Positions 18,741-26,448 of a stretch of 64,000 nucleotides of DNA are shown here, piece after piece; position 1 is the stretch's first letter; each line of letters starts with the position of its first letter. This stretch comes from Kiloniellales bacterium (GTDB taxonomy: Bacteria > Pseudomonadota > Alphaproteobacteria > Kiloniellales > JAKSDN01), in contig JASJEC010000007.1 in assembly GCA_030064845.1 (NCBI GenBank), positions 1-64,000 on the forward strand. The letters run 5' to 3'. Both the position numbers and the translations under genes were made by a program. The notes beneath the pieces were generated by a model. It saw only the letters and a program-made list of their open reading frames with translations, searched no databases and had not been told where the DNA came from.

Positions 18741-20162
18741 TCAAAGCAGCTTGCCGGGGTTCATGAGACCGCGGGGATCGAGCGCCCGCTTGACCGAGGC
18801 CATCATGTCGAGTTCGACCTCCGAGCGGTAGCGCCGCAGGTCGGCCCGCTTCAGCTGGCCGACCCCATGCTCCGCACTGAAGCTGCCGTCCAGTTCCGCG
18901 ACCAGGTCGTGCAGCCGCCGGGTCACGGCCTCCCCGTGGCCGAGGAAAGCCTCCGGCGCCATGTCCCGGGGCTGGGACAGATTGAAGTGGATGTTGCCGT
19001 CGCCCAGATGGCCGAACGGTACGACCCGGACGTTCGGGATCGCAGACTCGGCGAGCGCCGCGGCCCGCGCAAGGAACTCGGGGACCCGCGAGACGGCCAC
19101 CGAGACGTCGTGCTTGATCGAGGCCCCCTCGTGCTTCTGGGCCGCCGGCACGCTCTCCCGGATGGTCCAAAAGGCCCGGGCCTGGGCTTCGTTGTGCGAC
19201 AGGCTGGCGTCCAGCACCTCGCCGCTCTCCATGGCCGCGCCCAGCACGGTCTCCATCAGGCCGTCCAGATCGGCGTCGGCGCGGCTGGTGGAGAGCTCGA
19301 TGAGGACGTAGTGGTCGAAGCGCGCCGCCAGCGGTTCCCTGGTCCCCGGGATGTGGGCCAGGACGAAGTCGATGCAGGGCCGGGCGAGGTATTCGAAACT
19401 GGTTACCTCGTCGCCGCCGCTGTTGCGGAAGCGCGCCAGCAGGGCCGTCGCGGCCCCAGGGTCGGCGACCGCGGCGAAGGCGGTGCGGCTCTCGCTCGGG
19501 CGGGGAAACAGCCGGAGCACGGCCGCCGTGATGATGCCCAGGGTCCCCTCGGCGCCGAGAAACAGCTGCTTCATGTCGTAGCCGGTGTTGTCCTTGCGCA
19601 GGCGCCGCAGGCCGTCCCAGACCCGCCCGTCGGGGAGCACCACCTCCAGGCCGAGCACCAGGTCCCGGGCGTTGCCGTAGCGCAGAACCGCGATGCCGCC
19701 GGCGTTGGTCGAGAGGTTGCCGCCGATCTGGCAGCTGCCTTCGGCCGCCAGGCTCAAGGGAAACAAGCGGTCGGCTTCGGCCGCCGCCTCCTGGATCCTG
19801 GCGAGCACGCAGCCCGCCTCCACGGTCATGGAGTAGTCCAGCGGGTCGATGTCTCGGATCCGGTTCATACGCGTCAAAGAGACCAGGATCTCGGAGCCGC
19901 CGGTCGTGGGCACTGAGCCGCCGACATAGCCCGTGTTGCCGCCCTGGGGCACGATGCCGATGCCGTGGTCGCGGCAGATCCGCACCACGGCGGCCACTTC
20001 GGCGGTGCCGGCGGGAGAGACAACGAGGGGAGAAGAGCCACGATAGAGCTGCCGCGCGTCTTCCAGGTAGGCGGCCTTCTCCTGATCGCTCTCGAGCCAG
20101 CCCTTGGGCCCGACAGCGGACTTAAGCGCCTCGATCGCCGGCTGTGGAATGCTCTGGGTCAG
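18741..20162 (-). CDS. FAD-binding oxidoreductase of the D-2-hydroxyglutarate/glycolate dehydrogenase family
   Basis: About 473 aa. FAD_binding_4 domain motifs are clear ('VPQGGNTGYVGGSVP', 'GGNLSTNAGGIAVLRYG', 'GAEGTLGIITAAVLRL'). The C-terminal oxidase domain has 'VPFGHLGDGNIHFNLSQP' and 'SAEHGVGQLKRADL', the metal and substrate-binding block of D-2-hydroxyglutarate, D-lactate and GlcD-type enzymes. The start is unusual. Family similarity begins at 'LTQSIPQPAIEAL', and no ATG, GTG or TTG lies in frame near it. A CTG at 20162 follows a GGGGGAGGAGA ribosome site. The open frame reaches 20417 but there overlaps a separate small gene in another frame. The enzyme would pass electrons to ETF or quinone. 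A dehydrogenase for D-2-hydroxyglutarate is the most likely role. Confidence 0.8.
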   Translation of the reverse strand: MTQSIPQPAIEALKSAVGPKGWLESDQEKAAYLEDARQLYRGSSPLVVSPAGTAEVAAVVRICRDHGIGIVPQGGNTGYVGGSVPTTGGSEILVSLTRMNRIRDIDPLDYSMTVEAGCVLARIQEAAAEADRLFPLSLAAEGSCQIGGNLSTNAGGIAVLRYGNARDLVLGLEVVLPDGRVWDGLRRLRKDNTGYDMKQLFLGAEGTLGIITAAVLRLFPRPSESRTAFAAVADPGAATALLARFRNSGGDEVTSFEYLARPCIDFVLAHIPGTREPLAARFDHYVLIELSTSRADADLDGLMETVLGAAMESGEVLDASLSHNEAQARAFWTIRESVPAAQKHEGASIKHDVSVAVSRVPEFLARAAALAESAIPNVRVVPFGHLGDGNIHFNLSQPRDMAPEAFLGHGEAVTRRLHDLVAELDGSFSAEHGVGQLKRADLRRYRSEVELDMMASVKRALDPRGLMNPGKLL

Positions 20163-20199
20163 CCCTCTCCTCCCCCAAGGCCCGGGCGCCGGTGGCCCC

Positions 20200-20556
20200 T
20201 CAACGGCCGAAGAGGCTGTCGCCCCCGAACTCGGAATCCCGCTCCCAGCGCGGCTCTTCGGTTGGGCGCTGACTGTCGGTCCGCTCAAAGCGGCGGACCG
20301 GCTCGCCCGTGACCTTCGGCGGCGGGCTGCTGCGCTCAACCGGCTGGGGCGCGGCGTTGTATTCGTCGCTGTCCAGAATACCTTCCGTATCGAGGAAGAG
20401 GTTGACCCGCACGTCATCTCCCTGGCCTCGCGCCCAGGCCTCCGGCGGGGCCAGGAGCATCAGCCCCAGACCGGCGGCCACCGCGACCAGAAGAGCCCGA
20501 GAGCCTATGTGCGCGACCGAGGCTCCGCCTCGACCCTCGCCTCTCGCTGTCAGCAT
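20200..20556 (-). CDS. Small exported protein of unknown function
   Basis: 118 aa from the ATG at 20556, which is preceded by AGGAAGGGG at good spacing; the frame continues to 20616 but without a ribosome site. A signal peptide is clear: basic start, then 'ALLVAVAAGLGLMLLAPPEAWA'. The mature part of about 80 residues is polar, rich in Pro, Arg, Glu and Asp ('RVNLFLDTEGILDSDEYNAAPQPVERSSPPPK'), with no cysteines and no family I recognise. The gene sits 37 bp upstream of the flavoprotein gene on the same strand, so the two may share a transcript. Its function is unknown. Confidence 0.55.
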   Translation of the reverse strand: MLTARGEGRGGASVAHIGSRALLVAVAAGLGLMLLAPPEAWARGQGDDVRVNLFLDTEGILDSDEYNAAPQPVERSSPPPKVTGEPVRRFERTDSQRPTEEPRWERDSEFGGDSLFGR

Positions 20557-20630
20557 CCCGCACCCCTTCCTGCTTGACCGTCCCGATGATGTTGGCACGC
20601 GCGCCGGCCGAGACAAGGCGTTGCCGCTCT

Positions 20631-21755
20631 CTAGTAACTGATCCCGAGCACCTCCTCGGCCGGAGTGTAGTGGAGGTCGTGCGCTTCAGCCACGGCCTTG
20701 TAGGTGACCTTGCCGTCGGCCACGTTCAGGCCCTGACGCAGATGGGGGTTTTCCCCCAGGGCCCGGCGGTAGCCCTTGTTGGCTAGGGCGAGGGCGAAAG
20801 GCAGGGTGGCGTTGTTGAGCGCGAAGGTCGAGGTCCGCGCTACCGCGCCGGGCATGTTGGTGACGCAATAGTGAACGCAGTCCTCCTCGATGTAGGTCGG
20901 TTCGGCGTGGGTGGTGCCGCGCGAAGTCTCAAAGCAGCCGCCCTGGTCGATGGCGATATCCACCAGGACCGACCCGGCGCGCATCTCCTTGACCATGTCG
21001 CGGGTCACGAGCTTCGGCGCCGCGGCGCCGGGGACCAGCACCGCGCCGATGACGAGGTCCGCGCCGGCGACGTGCTGCTCGATGGCGTCAACCGTGGAGT
21101 AGATCGTGTTCAGCATCGGGCCAAACTGGAGGTCGAGGGCGTAGAGCCGCTCGATGGACTTGTCGATCACGGTGACGTGGGCCTCCATGCCCATGGCCAT
21201 CCGCGCGGCATTGGTGCCCGACACGCCGCCGCCGATGATCACGACCCTGGCCGCGGCGACCCCGGGAACGCCGCCCAGCAGCATGCCCGAACCGCCCTGT
21301 TCCTTCTCCAAGCAGTGCGCGCCGACCTGAACCGACATGCGCCCGGCGACCTCGCTCATGGGCGCCAGCAGCGGCAAGCCGCCATGAAGGTTGGTGACGG
21401 TTTCGTAGGCGACCGCGATGCAGCCGCTGTCGATCAGACCTCGGGTCTGCGGCTCGTCGGGGGCGAGGTGGAGGTAGGTGAAGAGTACCTGCCCCTCGCG
21501 CAGCTTGCCGTATTCCTCGGCCTGCGGCTCCTTCACCTTGACGATCATCTCCGCCGTGGCGAAGACCTCGTCGGCGGTGTCGAGAATGCTGGCGCCGGCC
21601 GCCCGGAAGGAATCGTCGTCGAACCCGATACCCTCGCCGGCCGATTTCTGCACGACCACCTTGTGGCCGTGGTGCACCAGCTCGCGGACCGAGCCCGGTA
21701 CCAGACCGACCCGGTACTCGTGATTCTTGATCTCCTTAGGAACGCCAATCAGCAT
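20631..21755 (-). CDS. ald: Alanine dehydrogenase
   Basis: 374 aa, full length. It catalyses L-alanine + NAD+ to pyruvate + ammonia. The N-terminal '[27 protein letters not shown]' with Arg15 is the family start. 'FTYLHLAPD' carries the catalytic His region and 'KVKEP' the pyruvate-binding Lys. The NAD fold is '[28 protein letters not shown]', and '[21 protein letters not shown]' closes the active site. It is a single gene near the omega-transaminase and amine-oxidising genes, so it could recycle the alanine made by pyruvate-dependent transamination and release ammonium. That link is inference from proximity. Confidence 0.95.
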   Translation of the reverse strand: MLIGVPKEIKNHEYRVGLVPGSVRELVHHGHKVVVQKSAGEGIGFDDDSFRAAGASILDTADEVFATAEMIVKVKEPQAEEYGKLREGQVLFTYLHLAPDEPQTRGLIDSGCIAVAYETVTNLHGGLPLLAPMSEVAGRMSVQVGAHCLEKEQGGSGMLLGGVPGVAAARVVIIGGGVSGTNAARMAMGMEAHVTVIDKSIERLYALDLQFGPMLNTIYSTVDAIEQHVAGADLVIGAVLVPGAAAPKLVTRDMVKEMRAGSVLVDIAIDQGGCFETSRGTTHAEPTYIEEDCVHYCVTNMPGAVARTSTFALNNATLPFALALANKGYRRALGENPHLRQGLNVADGKVTYKAVAEAHDLHYTPAEEVLGISY

Positions 21756-21939
21756 TGTCCTGCTCCCCCATTGAATGCCTAGGCTGCCGCCTCGACGCGA
21801 GCCGATAGCCGCCGCGCTCTGAAGTCTATGCGAAGCGCAGTCTTCAAGCCACTGGGCGCGCGGTATAGGCGCGCGCGGGCATGGCGGCTAGATCCAGACG
21901 GCGATCTTTGCTGGGTCCAGGGCGCGCAAGAGCCCTCGC

Positions 21940-24387
21940 CTAAACGCGGATCCGCGCGCTCTTGGGATCGTAGAGGGGCCGCAGGCTGGCCTCGGCCGGG
22001 ATCCGCTCGCAGGCGACCTCGATCTCGAAGCTTCCCGAAGCGACAAAGTCGGCGTCCACGCCGTCCGGGTGGCCGATATAGCCGAGGCCAACCGCCGCGC
22101 CCAAATGATGCCCGTAGTTCCCCGAGGTGAGATAGCCGACGATCTCGCCGTCCCGGTAGATCGGCTCGTTGTGATAGAGCAGCGGTTCGGGATCCTTCAA
22201 TGCGAACTGGACCATCCGCCGCTTCAGCCCCGCTTCCTTCTGCCGCAGCAGGGCCTCGCGCCCTAGGAAGTCGGTGTTCTTGTCGAGGCGGCAGACGAAG
22301 CCGAGGCCGGCCTCCAGCGGCGTGTCCTCGTCGGTAATGTCGTGACCCCAGTGGCGGTAGGCCTTCTCGATCCGGCAGGAGTCGAGCACGTGCATGCCCG
22401 CCGGCCTGAGGCCTAAAGCCTCGCCCTCGGACGTCAGCGCGTCGAAGACCGCGACCGCGAACTCGCTGGGGACGTAGAGCTCCCAGCCGAGCTCGCCGAC
22501 ATAGGTGACCCTGAAGGCCCGCACCCGGGCCATGCCGAGCTCGATCTCCCGCGCGGTCCCAAAGGGAAAGGCCTCGTTTGTCAGGTCGGTCGCGGTCAGC
22601 CGGGACAGGAGCTCCCGGCTCTTGGGCCCCATCACGCCCATGACGCCGTAGCCCGAGGTGACGTCGGTCGCGGTGCAGTGCGAGTCTTCCGGAATGTGCC
22701 GCTGCAGCCAGTTGAAATCGCGCCCGGCCACCGCCGCGCCGGTCACAACCATGTAGCTGGTCTCCGACAGGCGGGTCACCGTGAGGTCGGCCTCGATGCC
22801 GCCCCGGTCGTTGAGCCACTGGGTGTAGACGATCTTGCCCAGCGGGACCGCGACGTCGTTGGCGCAGATGCGCTGCAGCACGGCCTCGGCGTCGCGCCCC
22901 TGGACGAGGAACTTGCCGAAGGACGACTGGTCAAAGAGCGCGACCCCTTCGCGCACGGCCCGGTGCTCCTCGGCGGCATAGGGGAACCAGTTCTGGCGCT
23001 TGTAGCTGTAGGCGTAGCTCGGTTCGACGCCGGCCGGCGCGAACCAGTTGGGCCGCTCCCAGCCGGCGACCTCGCCGAAGCAGGCGCCCCGGTCCTTGAG
23101 ACGCTCGTGAAGCGGCGACCGCCGCAGGCCGCGGGCGGTCTCATATTGCCGGTAGGGCCAGTGCATGGCGTAGAGCAGGCCTAGCGCTTCGCTCGCCCGG
23201 TGATAGAGGTAGGCCTTGTTGTTCTGGAAAGGCGCCATGCGGCGGATGTCGACGTCCGAGAGATCCATCGGCGGATGCCCTTCGGCGATCCACTCGGCCA
23301 GGACCTTGCCGGCGCCGCCGGCCGACTGGATGCCGATCGAGTTGAAGCCGGCGGCCACGTAGAAGTTCTTCAGGTTCGGCGCCTCGCCCAGCATGTAGCG
23401 GTTGTCGGGCGTGAAGCTCTCGGGGCCGCAGAAGAACTTGCGGATGCCGACCTCCTGGAGAGCCGGGACCCGGTTCATGGCCGCCTCGAGCACCGGCTCG
23501 AAGTGCTCGAAGTCCTCGGGCAGCTCGTCGAAGCAGAAGTCCTCGGGAATGCCGTCCATGCCCCAGGGCTTGGCGTTGGGCTCGAAGGCGCCGAGCAGGA
23601 TCTTGCCCGCGTCCTCCTTGTAGTAGGCGCAGCCGTCCTGATCGCGCAGGACCGGCAGGTCGCTCGGCAGATCCGCGACCTCCTCGGTCAGGATGTAGAA
23701 GTGCTCGCAGGCGTGAAGCGGAACGTCGACGCCGGCCATCTGGCCGATCTCCCGCCCCCACATGCCGCCGCAGTTGACCACCACCTCGGCGGCGATGTCG
23801 CCCCGGTCTGTAGCCACGCCGGTGACCCGGCCAGCGCGGGTGTGGATCGCCGTGACCTTGGTGTCCTCGAAGATTTGCGCGCCGCCGGTCCGCGCGCCCT
23901 TGGCCAGCGCGGTCGTGGTGTCGATCGGGTTGGTCTGGCCATCCTTCGGCAGAAAGACGCCGCCGACCACGTCCTCGATATTGAGCAGGGGCCAGAGGCG
24001 CTTCATCTCTTCCGGGCCGATCACCTCGACCTCGAGCCCGAAGGTCCGCGCCATGGAGGCGCCGCGCTTCCACTCCTCGAAGCGCTCCTCGTTGGTCGCG
24101 ACCGAGATGCTGCCGTTCTGCTTGAAGCCGGTCGCCTGCCCGGTCTCCTGTTCCAGCGTGGTGTAGAGGTCGGCCGTGTACTGGGCCAGGCGGGTCATGT
24201 TGAGGGTGGCGCGCAGCTGCCCGACCAGTCCGGCGGCGTGCCAGGTCGTGCCGCAGGTCAGCTTCCTGCGTTCGAGCAGGACGACGTCCCGCCATCCGAT
24301 CTTGGTCAGGTGATAGGCCAGGGAGCAGCCGATGATGCCGCCCCCGATGATGACGACCTGGGCTTGCCCCGGCAGTGGCTTCGACAT
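21940..24387 (-). CDS. Dimethylglycine/sarcosine dehydrogenase-type FAD protein with aminomethyltransferase domain
   Basis: 815 aa from ATG 24387, which follows GGGGAGG; earlier codons of the frame lack a ribosome site. The N-terminal half is a DAO-type flavin domain ('VVIIGGGIIGCSLAYHL'). It contains 'GTTWHAAGLVGQ', whose His matches the covalent flavin attachment site in dimethylglycine and sarcosine dehydrogenases. From about residue 430 on it is a GCV_T folate domain ('FDQSSFGKFLVQGRDAEAVLQRICAND', 'VGELGWELYVPSE', 'EDTPLEAGLGFVCRLDK'), which catches the formaldehyde-level carbon on tetrahydrofolate. It oxidises N-methylated glycines from betaine or creatine breakdown. Which substrate it prefers cannot be read from the sequence. 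Monocistronic. Confidence 0.88.
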   Translation of the reverse strand: MSKPLPGQAQVVIIGGGIIGCSLAYHLTKIGWRDVVLLERRKLTCGTTWHAAGLVGQLRATLNMTRLAQYTADLYTTLEQETGQATGFKQNGSISVATNEERFEEWKRGASMARTFGLEVEVIGPEEMKRLWPLLNIEDVVGGVFLPKDGQTNPIDTTTALAKGARTGGAQIFEDTKVTAIHTRAGRVTGVATDRGDIAAEVVVNCGGMWGREIGQMAGVDVPLHACEHFYILTEEVADLPSDLPVLRDQDGCAYYKEDAGKILLGAFEPNAKPWGMDGIPEDFCFDELPEDFEHFEPVLEAAMNRVPALQEVGIRKFFCGPESFTPDNRYMLGEAPNLKNFYVAAGFNSIGIQSAGGAGKVLAEWIAEGHPPMDLSDVDIRRMAPFQNNKAYLYHRASEALGLLYAMHWPYRQYETARGLRRSPLHERLKDRGACFGEVAGWERPNWFAPAGVEPSYAYSYKRQNWFPYAAEEHRAVREGVALFDQSSFGKFLVQGRDAEAVLQRICANDVAVPLGKIVYTQWLNDRGGIEADLTVTRLSETSYMVVTGAAVAGRDFNWLQRHIPEDSHCTATDVTSGYGVMGVMGPKSRELLSRLTATDLTNEAFPFGTAREIELGMARVRAFRVTYVGELGWELYVPSEFAVAVFDALTSEGEALGLRPAGMHVLDSCRIEKAYRHWGHDITDEDTPLEAGLGFVCRLDKNTDFLGREALLRQKEAGLKRRMVQFALKDPEPLLYHNEPIYRDGEIVGYLTSGNYGHHLGAAVGLGYIGHPDGVDADFVASGSFEIEVACERIPAEASLRPLYDPKSARIRV

Positions 24388-24480
24388 GGATCCGACCTCC
24401 CCTATCGTGTGCCTTTCGCACCCGGGCATTTAGCGAAACGCCGGGGCTCGCGACAAGCGCATTCCGCGGGAGGCCGGGCC

Positions 24481-25314
24481 TTAGGCTTCGAGGGCGAGCT
24501 CCGTGCCGGAAAATAGCGCGGCGTGGAGGGCGCGCCAGCTGTCCAGGTCAGGCGCAAGCAGCAGACCGTGGCCGCCGCGCCGCGCCGGCCCGTAGTCGAG
24601 CCCGTCCAGCGTCCGGCCGACGCCACCCGCCTCCCGGTGAATCAGGACGCCGGGAGCGTGGTCCCAGGGCATCAGCTTGGTGAAGAGCGAGAAGTGGAAG
24701 CCGTCGTCAGCGTTCGCCAGGCGGATGTACTCGTGCCCGGCGCAATGCAGCGAGCGGCCAATCTTGAGCCGGGACCGCCTGGCATCGATCTGGCGCTTCA
24801 TTTCCGGCGTGGCGAAGGTGCCGGCATGGAGGGTCCCGGTCAGGCCATCCAGGGCACCGCCGGGAGCGACGGCGAGGCGCGCCCCTCCCATGAAGGCCCC
24901 CGAGCCCCGCTCGGCCACCGCCGTGCGGCGGCCGAGCGGGTCGTGGATCCAAGCGGCGAGGCTCTCGCCGCCGCGCACCAGAGCGACCATGACGGCGAAA
25001 ACGGGCCGCCCGGCGGCGAAGTTTCCGGTGCCGTCGATCGGATCGATGACCCAGACCGGATCCTCCCCGGCCAGCGCTTCCATCACCGCCGGGCGCTTGG
25101 CCACGGCCTCCTCGCCGACCAGCAGCGAGTCCGGCAGGAGCGCCAGGAGGCGGCGGCCGATTTCTGCTTCGGCCGCCTCATCGGCGACCGTCACGAGTTC
25201 GCCGGACGCCTTGGTCTGGACCTCGTGCGCCTCCAGTGCCCGAAAGCGGGGCAGCACGATTTCCTGCCCAACCTCGGCCAGGATCTTGGTTATAGCTTCG
25301 GGATCTACGCGCAT
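24481..25314 (-). CDS. Inositol monophosphatase-family phosphatase
   Basis: 277 aa. All metal and catalytic motifs are present: 'VTVADEAAEAEIGRRL', Glu pair in 'LLVGEEAV', 'WVIDPIDGTGNFAAGRPVFAVMVAL', and the C-terminal 'LMPWDHAPGVLIHREAGG'. The family removes phosphate from small molecules such as myo-inositol-1-phosphate, histidinol-phosphate or PAP. In alphaproteobacteria several paralogs exist and their substrates differ, so only the fold and reaction type are called. It lies 93 bp upstream of the dimethylglycine dehydrogenase gene on the same strand and divergent from the binding protein at 25579. Confidence 0.85.
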   Translation of the reverse strand: MRVDPEAITKILAEVGQEIVLPRFRALEAHEVQTKASGELVTVADEAAEAEIGRRLLALLPDSLLVGEEAVAKRPAVMEALAGEDPVWVIDPIDGTGNFAAGRPVFAVMVALVRGGESLAAWIHDPLGRRTAVAERGSGAFMGGARLAVAPGGALDGLTGTLHAGTFATPEMKRQIDARRSRLKIGRSLHCAGHEYIRLANADDGFHFSLFTKLMPWDHAPGVLIHREAGGVGRTLDGLDYGPARRGGHGLLLAPDLDSWRALHAALFSGTELALEA

Positions 25315-25578
25315 GGCCGGAGCACTATCTTGATAACCTCGTCAGGACAAGAGCTTATTCCCCCGGCGACAAGGCGGATATTCGTGCCGATCCGGCGGCC
25401 GGAGACACTAACCTAAAAGTAGAAAGCTAAGCCTTCCTCTAAAGCTCAGGTTTAAGGTAGCATTGGTGCGAAGCGTCCAGAGGCAATCGAATTCGCGATA
25501 GTCACTTGCCGGAGCGCATTTCCCGGGTCCGGCGTGTCGTCGCATTGCTGAGGCCACACTCAGAGAAAGGGACTGATC

Positions 25579-26373
25579 TTGAAGGCGGTCGCACGACTAT
25601 TTGCCTTCGCGGGCACGGCAATCCTGTTCTCGGCATTCGGTATCGAGGCGAGAGAGCTTCGAATGATCGCGCCCATGATCCCGCCGCATTTCGATGACCA
25701 CGGCAACGGCCGTATTGGAAACGTGATCCGGGCAACCCTGGCCTCCTGCGGTCACAGCGTCACTTTCACCGTGGTGCCCTTCGGGCGCCACTGGAAAGAC
25801 TACGAGGACTTCGAGACCTATGACGGCCTGGCTACGGCAGAAGCCGATCAGGAATTTTCCGGCTTCACCACAGAGCCCTTCGTACACCTGCAGGATGGCG
25901 CAACCGTTCTGGGCGGCTCCGGGCTCGAAAGCATCATGTCGGTCGAGGATCTGCACGGCAAACGCATCGTCGCCTTCCCCAATGCGGACAAGATACTCGG
26001 CATCGAATCCTCGGTGCCGGCTTTCGAGAGCTTCAGGATGAGACCGAATCGGTTCGACCACGTTCGTCCTCTCCTGAGCGGCCGCGCAGACGCGATCCTG
26101 GCAGACGGATTGATCACCGCAAACTACATCTCGGTAGTCCGTGCCAGAGCGGAGGCCGATCAGGAGCCGGACCTCGATATCACTCGCTCCGTTGTTTTTC
26201 GGAGGATCTTCGCTCCGGGGCCTCAAAGACTCTATTTCCGAGAAGCGGCAATCGCGCAGGATTTCGACCGATGTTTCCAGGAACTGCTGGTGAAGGGTGA
26301 GATTGAGCGAATCACTAAGCCTTTCGTCGACAGGTTTCGCGATGTTCTCAGTGACCAGTATCCGAACTTTTGA
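25579..26373 (+). CDS. Periplasmic substrate-binding protein, family 3-like
   Basis: 264 aa. It starts at a TTG (25579) preceded by AGAGAAAGGG. The signal peptide is 'VARLFAFAGTAILFSAFGIEA'. The mature protein has the two-lobed pattern of amino-acid-type binding proteins: 'LRMIAPMIPPHFDDHGNGRIGNVIRATL', the hinge block 'SVEDLHGKRIVAFPNADKIL', and 'LLSGRADAILADGLITANY'. No transporter permease or ATPase is nearby. Instead a hybrid histidine kinase begins 75 bp downstream on the same strand, so this protein may present its ligand to the kinase rather than to a transporter. The ligand is not known. Confidence 0.7.
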   Translation: MKAVARLFAFAGTAILFSAFGIEARELRMIAPMIPPHFDDHGNGRIGNVIRATLASCGHSVTFTVVPFGRHWKDYEDFETYDGLATAEADQEFSGFTTEPFVHLQDGATVLGGSGLESIMSVEDLHGKRIVAFPNADKILGIESSVPAFESFRMRPNRFDHVRPLLSGRADAILADGLITANYISVVRARAEADQEPDLDITRSVVFRRIFAPGPQRLYFREAAIAQDFDRCFQELLVKGEIERITKPFVDRFRDVLSDQYPNF

Positions 26374-26448
26374 GATCTGAGCGTTTGTGACGAGTTCATG
26401 ACCTGGAGGTGGCAGAGCCACAGTTTCTCGATATTGGGCAGGAGCAAA

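Noticed and set aside
21779-22819. 346-codon frame overlapping the dimethylglycine dehydrogenase gene
   Set aside because: Same strand, other frame; Arg/Gly-rich shadow without motifs.
25315-25578. Search for a small RNA, tRNA or riboswitch in the divergent gap
   Set aside because: No cloverleaf or known riboswitch core seen; only an AT-richer promoter-like stretch.
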